This document shows positions 51,166-58,943 of a DNA stretch of 64,000 nucleotides, piece after piece. Source of the DNA: Manganitrophus sp963718695 (lineage in GTDB: Bacteria; Nitrospirota; Nitrospiria; SBBL01; Manganitrophaceae); the NCBI GenBank assembly GCA_963718695.1, contig OY970371.1, positions 1,178,001-1,242,000 of the forward strand. The letters are read 5' to 3'. The translations under genes were made by a program, and so were the position numbers. Every line of letters starts with the position of its first letter. Within the stretch, counting starts at the first letter, position 1. Below the pieces are notes generated by a model, which made no database searches, was not told the origin of the DNA, and worked only from the letters and a program-made list of their open reading frames with translations.

Positions 51166-51426
51166 ATGAATAAAACAGCCAAGCAGATTAAGCGCTTCAC
51201 CGTCGGATTGGTCGGCATGACCGTCATTCTGATCGGTTTTGCGTTGTTGGTCCTGCCGGGGCCGGCCTTTGTCGTCATTCCGGCCGGGTTTGCGATTCTC
51301 GCGACGGAATTCGCCTGGGCCAGAAGGGCGCTCCGAAAGTTAAAAGAAAAGGGAAAAGAGATCGGGGTGATCAAAGAGGGGAAAGGCGAAGGAGCCGGAG
51401 AAAAAAAAGAGACCAAGGCGGCCTGA
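51166..51426 (+). CDS. Small PGPGW-type transmembrane protein
   Basis: 86-residue protein with two hydrophobic helices: about 12-30 (FTVGLVGMTVILIGFALLV) and about 34-50 (AFVVIPAGFAILATEFA), joined by LPGPA. The LPGP turn and the following W-A-R-R resemble the putative transmembrane PGPGW family. The C terminus is highly charged (KEKGKEIGVIKEGKGEG). ATG 51166 is preferred; an upstream TTG at 51139 is possible. Function unknown. Confidence 0.75.
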   Translation: MNKTAKQIKRFTVGLVGMTVILIGFALLVLPGPAFVVIPAGFAILATEFAWARRALRKLKEKGKEIGVIKEGKGEGAGEKKETKAA

Positions 51427-51509
51427 TTTTCGATGGCTCCCTTATTTTTGTTTTGCCTTCGTCTGAAGACTTATCGGCGTCACGATCCGCCCCTTCGCCT
51501 CTTTTTCAT

Positions 51510-52307
51510 TCAAAAAAATCCGACCAGTTTCATCCCGACGAAAATCAGAAAAATCCCGAATGCCCGGCTCAGGTAAGCCGGGTGAAGCCGGTTCGCCAAA
51601 GAAGCGCCGATCGGTGCGGTCAGCGTACTGGCGATCGCAATCAGAAGGGCTGCTTTCGGTGAGAGGAATCCCCATGCGTCGGGAGGAAGGGCGGGGAGGT
51701 TCCATCCGTTGTAGATGAATCCGAGCGTCCCGAAGGCCGCGATGACCACTCCCTGAGCGCTGGAGGTCCCGATCGCTGTTTTGATCGGCCCGTTGAGGAG
51801 ATAAACGAGAAGGGGAACGGTCAGCGTTCCACCGCCGATTCCGAAAAGAGAGGAGACGGCCCCGATCCCGAATCCGCCGAGGGAATAAACGGCGCGGGTG
51901 GGAACGGGCTTCCCGCCGGGGTTCGGCTCCGTGACGATAAGCATTCGCGCGGCAATCACAAATTCAAAAAAGCCGAAAAGACGCTTGAGGGTCACCCCAT
52001 GGAGCGTCCCCGCCAAGATGGCCCCGAGCTGCGTCCCCATCACGATAAAAAGAGACATCGCCCGAACCGCGGTCCAATCGACATTTCCATTTTTGTGATG
52101 CGTCCAGGCGCTGGACGACCCGGTGAAGAGGATGGTCGCAAGGCTGGTCCCGACGGCGAGCTGGGTCACGATTTCCGGCGACACCCCCTGGGCCTGGAAA
52201 AGAAAAATCAACGCCGGGACCAGAATGACACCGCCGCCGATGCCGAGCAAGCCGGCCATTACGCCGGCGGCCGCGCCGATCGCTCCGAGGAGGAGCGCCT
52301 CGGTCAC
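51510..52307 (-). CDS. TauE/SafE-family sulfite/anion exporter
   Basis: Inner-membrane permease of 265 residues with seven to eight helices. The family's two-fold pattern is clear: GLLGIGGGVILVPAL (about 20-34) and SSLFGIGGGTLTVPLLVYL (about 155-173). TauE/SafE proteins move small organic or sulfur anions. The start is GTG 52307, overlapping the SUMF1 gene stop by 4 bp. A link to sulfur oxyanions would fit the cytosolic sulfite-oxidase-like gene at 55151, but this is position-based only. Confidence 0.9.
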   Translation of the reverse strand: MTEALLLGAIGAAAGVMAGLLGIGGGVILVPALIFLFQAQGVSPEIVTQLAVGTSLATILFTGSSSAWTHHKNGNVDWTAVRAMSLFIVMGTQLGAILAGTLHGVTLKRLFGFFEFVIAARMLIVTEPNPGGKPVPTRAVYSLGGFGIGAVSSLFGIGGGTLTVPLLVYLLNGPIKTAIGTSSAQGVVIAAFGTLGFIYNGWNLPALPPDAWGFLSPKAALLIAIASTLTAPIGASLANRLHPAYLSRAFGIFLIFVGMKLVGFF

Positions 52308-53101
52308 CGGCGTTTCTCGGCTTTCGAATTGGACGGCGAATCGGACGGCGGAGCCGAGAGGGCGCAGCGGAAACCGTTGTCGGGACCGGAGGCGTCGGGG
52401 CGGTTGTAGTTCCGGAAGGTGACCTGAGTAAACATTTCATCCGCGAAATGCCGGTCCGAATTAAACGAGCCGCCGCGGACGACCTTCTGAAGCAATCCAT
52501 AGTCGGTCGACTTGTACTTGTTGCCGGGATAGGGCTGATACCAGCTGTCGGTCCACTCCGATACGTTTCCCGCCATGTCGAGGATACCGTAGGGGCTCCT
52601 GTCCTGCGGCATGGCGCCGACCGGCATCGGAAATTTTCCGACGTTCGTCTTTTTCGGGTCGAACCCTTCCCCCCAGACGTAGGCCCGTCCGTCGGTGCCG
52701 CGCGCCGCCTTTTCCCACTCCGCCTCGGTCGGAAGGCGCTTGCCGACGGCCCGGCAGTAGCGGTCGGCTTCGAGCCAGGTAACGTCGGTGACCGGAAAGG
52801 TTTCCGTCCGGCCCGGTATCCTTAGGTTGGTATCGACCTTTCTGTAATCGCCGTAGGTCACCTCGGTCCGGTCGATGTAAAAGTCGGGGAGCACGACCTG
52901 ATGTTTCGGCTTGGCATCTTCCTGCCCCCAGGGGGTGTCGGGCGGAAGTTTATCGATCCCCATCCAAAACGGTCCGGCGGGGATCAGGACCATCCCGGGC
53001 GGGCCCGCCTTTTCAGATTTTGCCGACAGAGCCAGCGAGGCGTGAAACACCGTCGTCATTAAAAGAAAGATCCCGATCAGAGTCTGTTGTCCGATTTTCA
53101 T
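52304..53101 (-). CDS. SUMF1/FGE-fold secreted protein
   Basis: A signal peptide (IGIFLLMTTVFHASLALSA) is followed by a formylglycine-generating-enzyme sulfatase domain fold: MVLIPAGPFWMGID, EVTYGDY, PVTDVTWLEADRYCRAVGKRLPTEAEWEKAARG, NVSEWTDSW, VVRGGSFN and the closing GFRCALS. The pair of catalytic cysteines that bind copper in true FGE is not evident, so it is better called a non-FGE SUMF1 homologue, possibly a binding or modification protein in the envelope. No sulfatase gene is near. 265 residues; translationally coupled with the TauE gene. Confidence 0.88.
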   Translation of the reverse strand: MKIGQQTLIGIFLLMTTVFHASLALSAKSEKAGPPGMVLIPAGPFWMGIDKLPPDTPWGQEDAKPKHQVVLPDFYIDRTEVTYGDYRKVDTNLRIPGRTETFPVTDVTWLEADRYCRAVGKRLPTEAEWEKAARGTDGRAYVWGEGFDPKKTNVGKFPMPVGAMPQDRSPYGILDMAGNVSEWTDSWYQPYPGNKYKSTDYGLLQKVVRGGSFNSDRHFADEMFTQVTFRNYNRPDASGPDNGFRCALSAPPSDSPSNSKAEKRR

Positions 53102-53285
53102 GGGGCGATTGTAGGGCCCAACGCCGATGGTGTCAAGTCGTTGCCGAAAGTCTGTCCGATGAAATAGAGGGCTGGACCCTTCCTATTCGAAAAGGCTAGA
53201 ATGCGATAAAGGTTCGGACGACGGCGGCGGTTGTCTTTACAAGTTGAGGATGAGGCCGTATAATTCGGAAAGAACCTGGAGAAAA

Positions 53286-53903
53286 ATGATGAAAAACAAG
53301 GCCCTTCCCACTTATGACGATCCGATGGTTCAAAAGATGATCGAGACGTTTTTTGAGGGCAATGAGGCGGCCCGGGTCTATGCCGAAGAGTGCCAAAGAC
53401 AGGGTTGGCCGCTGATCATCGACCATATCACGATCCGCTGCATGAATGTCGATCGCCGTGCCGAGCCGTTCCTGAAAAACGGATACCGCTTCGAGGGAGA
53501 GGTGGTAGAGTATCCCGATCAGGGGTGGTGGGCCAAGGTCTATCGGCGGGACGGTTATCCGGCCCTCTTCGTCGACCAGGCCTACGACGATGAACGCGGG
53601 GGAAAGAGCATCATCCCCGCCTGGGTCGCCCGGTTCAGCGACCAGGTGCTTCACCACGTCGCCGTCCGCGTGAATGATATCGATCGGACGGTCGCGGCGC
53701 TCCAGAAGCGGGGGGTCGAGTTCTCCGGCGCGGTGGTCGGCAACCGCGGGACGCGCCTGCGGCAGATTTTTACGGCATCGGAAGTTCGAGACGCAGAGGC
53801 ATTCAGTGTCCTGGAATTGACGGAGCGAAACGGCTACGACGGATTCTATCCGGAACAGGCCGACAGCCTCATGCAATCCTCGACCAAGACGCGATCGAAA
53901 TAG
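53286..53903 (+). CDS. VOC-superfamily (glyoxalase-like) protein
   Basis: 205 residues with two beta-alpha-beta-beta-beta halves. Metal-binding candidates lie in DHITIRC and HHVAVRV. The first half (PMVQKMIETFFEGNEAARVYAEECQ; YRFEGEVVEYPDQGWWAKVYR) resembles DUF1338-type proteins related to 2-oxoadipate dioxygenase; the second resembles glyoxalase strands (NDIDRTVAALQKRGVEFSG). ATG 53286 follows GGAG; ATG 53289 is also possible. The next VOC gene is 13 bp downstream. Substrate unknown. Confidence 0.75.
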   Translation: MMKNKALPTYDDPMVQKMIETFFEGNEAARVYAEECQRQGWPLIIDHITIRCMNVDRRAEPFLKNGYRFEGEVVEYPDQGWWAKVYRRDGYPALFVDQAYDDERGGKSIIPAWVARFSDQVLHHVAVRVNDIDRTVAALQKRGVEFSGAVVGNRGTRLRQIFTASEVRDAEAFSVLELTERNGYDGFYPEQADSLMQSSTKTRSK

Positions 53904-53916
53904 CTCTGGAGGCGAT

Positions 53917-54300
53917 ATGATGATCAAACGGCTGCTCCATACCCGGTTGCGCGTCTCGGATTTAAATCAGGCGCTTTACTTCTTCACCGACATCCTGGGT
54001 CTCCAGGTGACCGACCGTCATGATTCTCCGCGCGGCTCCAAGCTGGCGTTTCTCTCGGTGCCGGGAAGCCAAGAAGAGATCGAGCTGTGCGAGTACAATG
54101 CGAGCGGCCCGGTACAGGTCCAGGAAGATTTGGTCCATCTCGCCTTCGAGGTCAACCACCTCGATACGATGCTTGTCTATCTCAAGTCAAAGGGCGTTCC
54201 GATCACCGACGGCCCCACCGTCTCTTCCAGCGGGAGTCGGTTCGCCTTCATCGAGGCGCCCGATAAATACGAAATCGAGCTGATCGAAAGAGGGCGCTGA
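53917..54300 (+). CDS. VOC-family lactoylglutathione lyase-like protein
   Basis: 127-residue glyoxalase I-like protein. The fold and four likely metal ligands are visible: His8 (LLHTRLRVSD), a Glu in EIELCEY, His in VHLAFEV and the final Glu in EIELIE. SPRGSKLAFLS and the D-P-D-x-Y-like PDKYEIELIE closing match glyoxalase I and fosfomycin-resistance-type enzymes. It follows the other VOC gene after 13 bp and probably shares its mRNA. Methylglyoxal detoxification is plausible but unproven. Confidence 0.87.
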   Translation: MMIKRLLHTRLRVSDLNQALYFFTDILGLQVTDRHDSPRGSKLAFLSVPGSQEEIELCEYNASGPVQVQEDLVHLAFEVNHLDTMLVYLKSKGVPITDGPTVSSSGSRFAFIEAPDKYEIELIERGR

Positions 54301-54376
54301 CGAAGTCCGTTGCGGATTGCAAAGCAGAGAGATCCCGGCGGGAACGTCTCTATCGGCTCCGAATTCCGCGCTCGAC

Positions 54377-55114
54377 TTATTCCAGCCTCAGCACCACTTC
54401 CTTGGGTAAAAAAGAGAGAAGCGATTCCGTCGCACCTTCGAGATAGCTTTTGTCCTTTGATTCCAAAGTAAGGATCACCTTGTATTCGGGATGATGAAGG
54501 ATGGGGTAAGATCCGAGGAGAAGGTGCGGATAGAGTCGGAGGACCTTATTGAGATCCTCGGCGACGAGCGCTTCCTCTCCGGTGAGAAAGATCTTTCGGA
54601 GATGAAAGGGGGTTTCTCTGAAGCGCTCCTTGATGGCCTCAAATTTCCGGACCAACAGGTCGGGGATTCCCGGAAAGATGTAAATATTTTCGAAGCGAAG
54701 CACCGGAACGCGGAGTCCTTCCGCATGGAGAAGCTCAAGCCCTTCCGGAACATCGGCCAGCTTCGCTTGTGCCGGATTGAGATCCCCTCCATAAACGGTT
54801 CTGAGCAGTTGATCCAGGATCGGATGGTGGATCAGCGGTTTTCGGACCCCCCTGGCGATCCCTTCCATGGTGACATCGTCATGGGTCGGGCCGACCCCGC
54901 CGCTGGTGAAAACGAGATCGTATCTCTTCCGGCAAGCGGCGATCTCTTCGCCGATGGTATCGATTTCATCGGGAATCACGGAGATCCGCTGAAGATGGAC
55001 GCCTAAGGCGCGCAGTTCGCCGGAGAGGTAAGGGGAGTTCGTGTCTTGAACTTTTCCGGAGAGGATCTCATTGCCGATGACGATAATGGCGGCGTTTTTG
55101 TTTTGCTGCACCAT
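54377..55114 (-). CDS. CinA-type molybdopterin-binding domain protein
   Basis: 245 residues covering the N-terminal MoCF-binding domain of CinA without the C-terminal nicotinamide amidase. IIVIGNEILSGKVQDTNSPYLSGELRALG, VFTSGGVGPTHDDVTMEGIA and FENIYIFPGIPDLL are the hallmarks. Proteins of this size are annotated as competence/damage-inducible protein A or a MoaB/Mog relative, and may bind molybdopterin or hydrolyse ADP-ribose-type substrates. It follows the sulfite-oxidase-like gene in the same direction after 36 bp. The Moco context supports a cofactor role. Confidence 0.88.
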   Translation of the reverse strand: MVQQNKNAAIIVIGNEILSGKVQDTNSPYLSGELRALGVHLQRISVIPDEIDTIGEEIAACRKRYDLVFTSGGVGPTHDDVTMEGIARGVRKPLIHHPILDQLLRTVYGGDLNPAQAKLADVPEGLELLHAEGLRVPVLRFENIYIFPGIPDLLVRKFEAIKERFRETPFHLRKIFLTGEEALVAEDLNKVLRLYPHLLLGSYPILHHPEYKVILTLESKDKSYLEGATESLLSFLPKEVVLRLE

Positions 55115-55150
55115 GATGCCGGTGACCTCTAAGCTTCTTCGGCTCTCCCG

Positions 55151-55795
55151 TTATTGTGCATAGCGCTCTTCCGTCCAGGGATCGGCGGTGTTGGAATAGC
55201 CGCGCATTTCCCAGAAGCCGAGCCGGTCGTCTTTCATGAAGTGAATCTCTTTGATCCACTTGGCGCTCTTCCAGGCATATCGCTTGGGGACGACCATCCG
55301 GACCGGGCCGCCATGTTCCTTCGAAAGGGGCTCTCCGTTCCAGCGGTGGGCGAGGAGAACATCTTCATCGGCGCAGACGGAGAGGGGAAGGTTGGTGGCG
55401 TAGCCGTCGTAGGAGGTGAAATAAACGAACTTCGCTTCCGGGGTCGGCCGGACCTGTTCTAGAAGCCTTCCGAAAAAGAGCCCTTCCCACCGCGCGTCGA
55501 AGATGCTCCAGGTCGTCACACAATGAAAATCGGTGGTCACCTGATCGGTCGCGACGGCGCGAAACGCGTCCCAGTTCCAGACGATCGGGTTCTCGACCTC
55601 TCCTTTGATCGATAATTCCCAGTCGTCGGTATCGACTTCGGGAAGGATACCGAGGTCTAAAACGGGAAAACCTCTGTTGAGCTTTTGTCCCGGCGGGAGG
55701 CGCGGCTTCTCTTTCTTTTGCGTTTCTCCCGTTAAGCCCCGCCCGGTTCGGGCCCATTCTTCTTTTTTGGCGATCAGCCGATCATCCGGCTCCAA
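55151..55795 (-). CDS. Cytosolic sulfite-oxidase-family molybdopterin oxidoreductase (YuiH-like)
   Basis: 214 residues of the oxidoreductase molybdopterin-binding domain. The Mo-ligating Cys92 is in TDFHCVTTWS. HGGPVRMVVPKRYAWKSAKWI is the pterin-binding loop. No Tat signal or dimerisation domain is present, so it is probably cytoplasmic like YuiH proteins, whose substrates are unknown. It starts with TTG 55795, nine bases after GGAGG. Encoded in a small Moco island with Mog, CinA-type, zinc-ribbon and MoeA-like genes. Partner electron carriers are not encoded here. Confidence 0.9.
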   Translation of the reverse strand: MEPDDRLIAKKEEWARTGRGLTGETQKKEKPRLPPGQKLNRGFPVLDLGILPEVDTDDWELSIKGEVENPIVWNWDAFRAVATDQVTTDFHCVTTWSIFDARWEGLFFGRLLEQVRPTPEAKFVYFTSYDGYATNLPLSVCADEDVLLAHRWNGEPLSKEHGGPVRMVVPKRYAWKSAKWIKEIHFMKDDRLGFWEMRGYSNTADPWTEERYAQ

Positions 55796-55844
55796 AGCAG
55801 ATTCCTCCTCGCAGTGCGGATCGTATCATCCTGTCCCGGATCGA

Positions 55845-56042
55845 TCAACCCGTCTGCCGTGGTTCGATCGGGGTGCCGCAATGCTCGCATTGTGTCGCAT
55901 CGTATTTGCTGTGCTTGCTGCAAGAAAGGCAGAGGCGAGGCTCGAATCCCGGAGGGGGACGGCGAAGCGCCGGAATGCCGAGAAGGACGGCCCAGATGGC
56001 AACGAGCGTAAAGACCGTCGCCAAGAAGAGTGGACTTCCCAT
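55845..56042 (-). CDS. Short membrane-anchored zinc-ribbon protein
   Basis: 65 residues: an N-terminal transmembrane helix (about 5-24, FLATVFTLVAIWAVLLGIP) followed by a CxxC...CxxC zinc ribbon (CLSCSK and CEHCGT) near the C terminus. No named family recognised. ATG 56042 has AGAGGT seven bases upstream. The ribosome binding site lies in the loop of a perfect 8-bp palindrome, TTTTAAGA/TCTTAAAA (56042-56059). It sits between mog and the molybdopterin oxidoreductase, so a role as accessory or electron/metal handling partner is possible. Confidence 0.65.
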   Translation of the reverse strand: MGSPLFLATVFTLVAIWAVLLGIPALRRPPPGFEPRLCLSCSKHSKYDATQCEHCGTPIEPRQTG

Positions 56043-56062
56043 TTTAAGACCTCTTAAAAGCC

Positions 56063-56132
56063 GTGAGGGGTGAAGCGTGAGGTGTAAGGGGTAAAAAAAA
56101 TTAAAGCGCTTTCCCCTCGCGCCTTACGTCGC
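56063..56132. repeat. GTGAGGGGTGA-type palindromic intergenic repeat, copy B
   Basis: GTGAGGGGTGAAGCGTGAGG starts the left arm; the right arm has CCCCTCGCGCCTTACG, its approximate complement, with an A/T-rich centre. It matches the copy at 8689-8769. It lies in the 97-bp gap between mog and the zinc-ribbon gene. Confidence 0.6.
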
Positions 56133-56139
56133 TTTGTTT

Positions 56140-56619
56140 TTAGGCCCTTCTCGGATGGACCATATCCACCAGATGTTGGAGGGTTCCGAGAATGACCTCT
56201 AGATTTTCCCGCGCGGGGCCGGCGCTGCCGGGGAGGTTGATGATCAGGGTATCTTTTCGAATGGCGGCCGTGGCCCGAGAGATAATGGCCTTCTTTGTTT
56301 TTTTCTGAAATACTTCGGTTCGCATGATTTCGGCGATGCCCGGCACTTCCCGGTCCATCGCGGCGCGGGTGGCGTCGGGAGTGCGGTCTTGCTTACCGAG
56401 ACCGGATCCGCCGGCGGTGAGGATGACATCGGGCATGATCCGGTCGCTCCATTCGATCAATTTATCCCGGACCTTTTCCTCTTCGCTCGTGATGACCTCT
56501 TTCACAACGATCTCGCCGCCGGCCTCCGTGATCATCTTTGAAATCTCGTTGGTGACCCGGTCCTCGCCCGGCACGATTCCCCGCTCTTTAATCGATAAAA
56601 TGCCGACCGTCAGCGCCAT
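56140..56619 (-). CDS. mog: MogA/MoaB-family molybdopterin adenylyltransferase
   Basis: 159 residues of the MoCF-biosynthesis fold. It adenylylates molybdopterin before Mo insertion by MoeA. Visible motifs: VGILSIKERGIVPGEDR, and DVILTAGGSGLGKQDRTPDATRA, the GGTG-x-RDxTPEA active loop. The end has RKDTLIINLPGSAGPARENLE. ATG 56619 has AAGGAGGAGTG upstream; the longer frame to 56637 is less supported. It leads the minus-strand Moco run, divergent from moeA-like. Confidence 0.92.
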   Translation of the reverse strand: MALTVGILSIKERGIVPGEDRVTNEISKMITEAGGEIVVKEVITSEEEKVRDKLIEWSDRIMPDVILTAGGSGLGKQDRTPDATRAAMDREVPGIAEIMRTEVFQKKTKKAIISRATAAIRKDTLIINLPGSAGPARENLEVILGTLQHLVDMVHPRRA

Positions 56620-57013
56620 CACTCCTCCTTGGATCATTGCATCTTACTATAAACGAAAAAGTATTTAAATCCAACTCTTTTGTCGGTAGTGAGTCAGTTT
56701 GGGTTGAGCGGTTCCTTTTTGGTCGTCATTCCCGCGAAAGCGGGAAAGCGCCTGGAACCGACTTGATGCGCACAGCGCCTCCGATCGCTTCGCGACAGCA
56801 ATCCAGTGCTCTTAAACCTCTGGATGCCCGCTTCCGCGAGCATGACAAAATTTAAACTGGCCCACTACCCTTTTGTCTTTCGGGGAAAAGAGGCGGCCCG
56901 CTTTCAGCCGTCAGCGATCAGCTTATGGTGTTAATGCTTCGTTGAATGCGGAGAGCGGATGCCGAATCGCTTATTTCCTTCCCCCGATTCGTCTTGAATA
57001 AACGGGGAGCTTC
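56620..57013. other. 394-bp divergent intergenic region
   Basis: Contains the degenerate inverted-repeat element at 56724-56846. The remaining bases, between mog and the small membrane gene, hold no gene I can support. Promoters for both directions are expected but no convincing -35/-10 pair was found. Confidence 0.4.
56724..56846. repeat. Degenerate CGTCATTCCCG terminal-inverted-repeat element
   Basis: The left end CGTCATTCCCGCGAAAGCGG roughly pairs with the right end CCCGCTTCCGCGAGCATGAC. It shares AATCCAGTGC-CTTAAA and a CTGGAT segment with the intact element at 40027-40133, but several bases are altered and extra sequence is present inside. Confidence 0.65.
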
Positions 57014-57271
57014 GTGATATGTATGGGGGTTCCAATCGTCCGGAGGTGTGCGGTGTTACTGCAATCGCTGATCATGATCGGGATCGCCTTTCTTTTCTTC
57101 ATCAGTTATCATTTCGAGGATCAGTTTCCATTGTTTAAATGGATCATGCGTTTTTCTACGGAAGTTCATTTTTTCCCGTCCGCCCGGGGAAAGCGGTACT
57201 GGGCCTTTTTCTATGGCCTCATCGCATTGATCTGGGGGCTGGGGGGATTGGTATGGCATTTCTCTTCCTGA
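57014..57271 (+). CDS. Small two-helix membrane protein
   Basis: 85 residues with one hydrophobic helix at about 14-31 (LLQSLIMIGIAFLFFISY) and a second at about 63-81 (WAFFYGLIALIWGLGGLVW). The middle is aromatic and polar (FEDQFPLFKWIMRF). No family recognised. GTG 57014 has GGGGAG upstream; ATG 57023 is an alternative. It ends 34 bp before moeA-like and may be its membrane companion. Confidence 0.5.
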   Translation: MICMGVPIVRRCAVLLQSLIMIGIAFLFFISYHFEDQFPLFKWIMRFSTEVHFFPSARGKRYWAFFYGLIALIWGLGGLVWHFSS

Positions 57272-57305
57272 TCCGGTGATCACAACAAGGTATAAAGGAG
57301 TCATG

Positions 57306-58316
57306 ATGAGTCAAAAAGACGATCCGGTTCAAACGGCCCTGGAAAGCTTTCTGGCGGTGGTTCCGCAGGGAGCCTCGGGCGCGGAGAAGGTTTCCCTCTC
57401 CTCCGCACGCGGGCGTATCCTTGCTGCCGATGTGACGGCCGTTGTTGATGATCCCCCTTATTTCCGGTCGATCATGGAGGGATATGTTCTCTCCGCGTCG
57501 GAGGCGGCCGCCGCCTCGGCCGAGCGGCCGGTGACCCTCCCCGTCGCCGGAGAAATTCCGGTCGGCAGCGGGGAGGCAAATGGACTGGGACCCGGGAAAG
57601 CGATGCGGGTGACGACCGGCAGTTTCATCCCCGCAGGCGACTTCGCCGTGGTGAAGCAGTGGGAGGTGGCGCAGGAGGGAAATCAGATCCGGCTGACCCG
57701 GCCGCTCGGGAAGAATGAAAACATCGAGACGCAGGGATGCGATCGGAAGAGGGGAAGTCTGCTTTTTGCGAAGGGACACCGGATCACGCCGGCCGACATT
57801 TTTCTTCTTGCCGGCCAGGGGATTCTGGAGGTGAGCGTGGCGAAGCGGCCGCGGGTGGCGATTTTCTCTTCGGGCAATGAGGTGATTCCGCCGACGGAGC
57901 CGTTTCGGATCGGCGCGATTTGGGACTGCAATTCGTACGGCCTCTCGGCGCTGGTCGAGGAGGCGGGGGGAGCGCCGCTTTTCAAAGGGATCATTCAAGA
58001 CGATTTCGATCTCTTTGTAAAACGGCTCAAGGAAGCCCTTGCGGAGGCCGAGATGGTTATCATCTCAGGGGGGACGGCGATCGGGGGGAGAGACTTTACC
58101 GTCGATCTCGTCAATGCGGCGGGAGCCCCCGGCGCGGTGGTGAAAGGGGTGCCGATGCGCTCCGGAAAGCCGTTGGTGTTAGGGGCGGCCGGATCGAAGC
58201 CGATCGTCTGCGTGGCGGGCCACCCGCCTGAAGCGGCGCGGGGATTTAACCTCTTCGGCCGGCCGGCCTTGGGGCGTCTTCTGGGTGAGACGGTCGAAGC
58301 ACCGGCGCAAAAATGA
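57306..58316 (+). CDS. MoeA-like molybdopterin molybdenumtransferase, shortened
   Basis: 336-residue MoeA paralogue. Domain III keeps GNEVIPPTEPFRIGAIWDCNSY and the GGTAIGGRDF catalytic loop. The otherwise invariant MDGY is MEGY (SIMEGYVL), replacing an Asp important in E. coli MoeA, and the G-N-P loop is VAGHPPEAA. The chain ends soon after this loop, lacking the C-terminal beta-barrel domain IV of normal MoeA (about 400 residues). It may be inactive or specialised. ATG 57306 has AAGGAG five bases upstream; ATG 57303 is adjacent. Divergent from mog, it completes the Moco island. Confidence 0.85.
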   Translation: MSQKDDPVQTALESFLAVVPQGASGAEKVSLSSARGRILAADVTAVVDDPPYFRSIMEGYVLSASEAAAASAERPVTLPVAGEIPVGSGEANGLGPGKAMRVTTGSFIPAGDFAVVKQWEVAQEGNQIRLTRPLGKNENIETQGCDRKRGSLLFAKGHRITPADIFLLAGQGILEVSVAKRPRVAIFSSGNEVIPPTEPFRIGAIWDCNSYGLSALVEEAGGAPLFKGIIQDDFDLFVKRLKEALAEAEMVIISGGTAIGGRDFTVDLVNAAGAPGAVVKGVPMRSGKPLVLGAAGSKPIVCVAGHPPEAARGFNLFGRPALGRLLGETVEAPAQK

Positions 58317-58343
58317 TTCCGCCGGATGTCCTGCATCATTTCT

Positions 58344-58414
58344 GTAGGGGCGAGGCGCCGCCTCGCCCAGGGCATGACCGCGTCCGCCCTGGGCGACCCA
58401 CGGGTCGCCCCTAC
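58344..58414. repeat. GTAGGGGCGA repeat, copy 5
   Basis: GTAGGGGCGAGGCG begins and CGGGTCGCCCCTAC ends the element, giving terminal inverted repeats. Two internal hairpins are visible, GGGCGAGGC/GCCTCGCCC and GGGCGACCC/GGGTCGCCC. It sits between moeA-like and the rhodanese gene. Confidence 0.75.
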
Positions 58415-58505
58415 GAGAGAAACACCCCCCTCCGGCCCGGTTGAAAAAGAGGATAAAATAGATTAGTCTAAATTTTCAGCTCATTGTACATGGAGGAAAT
58501 TAAGA

Positions 58506-58865
58506 ATGAAGATGTGGCGGGATTTGGTTGCGGAAGCGAAACGGGAAGTTCCTCTCCTCCAGGTGAAAGATGTCAAGGAGAAGATCGAGCGGGGAGAGGC
58601 ATTCACCCTCATTGATGTCCGGGAAGCGGATGAATTCCATGCGGGACGGGTTCCGAAAAGCCGGAACATTCCGCGCGGGATCCTGGAGATGGAAATGGAG
58701 CGACACTTCAAAGATCCCTCCCAACCGATCATCCTTTATTGTGCGGCGGGCGGACGAAGCGCCGTGGCGGCACAGGTCTTAAAAAAGATGGGCTACGAAA
58801 ACGTCTCCTCGATGGAGGGAGGGTTCGAGGGATGGCGGCAACTCGGCCTTCCGGTGGAGAGATAG
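58506..58865 (+). CDS. Single-domain rhodanese sulfurtransferase
   Basis: 119 residues. Active-site Cys79 is in YCAAGGRSA, the six-residue loop typical of sulfur-specific rhodaneses. LIDVREADEFHAGRVP and NIPRGILE are the CH2A/CH2B-like motifs. It transfers sulfane sulfur from donors to acceptors. GGAGGAAATTAAG precedes ATG 58506. It is followed by genes with sulfur or redox roles (2Fe-2S protein, methylthiotransferases), but the operon is not proven. Confidence 0.9.
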   Translation: MKMWRDLVAEAKREVPLLQVKDVKEKIERGEAFTLIDVREADEFHAGRVPKSRNIPRGILEMEMERHFKDPSQPIILYCAAGGRSAVAAQVLKKMGYENVSSMEGGFEGWRQLGLPVER

Positions 58866-58943
58866 GCGATCGAGCGATACGTCGAGAAAAAATGGAAAAT
58901 AAACGCCGAAAAGGTCGCCTTCGCCAAGACCTTCCCTGGCCGG

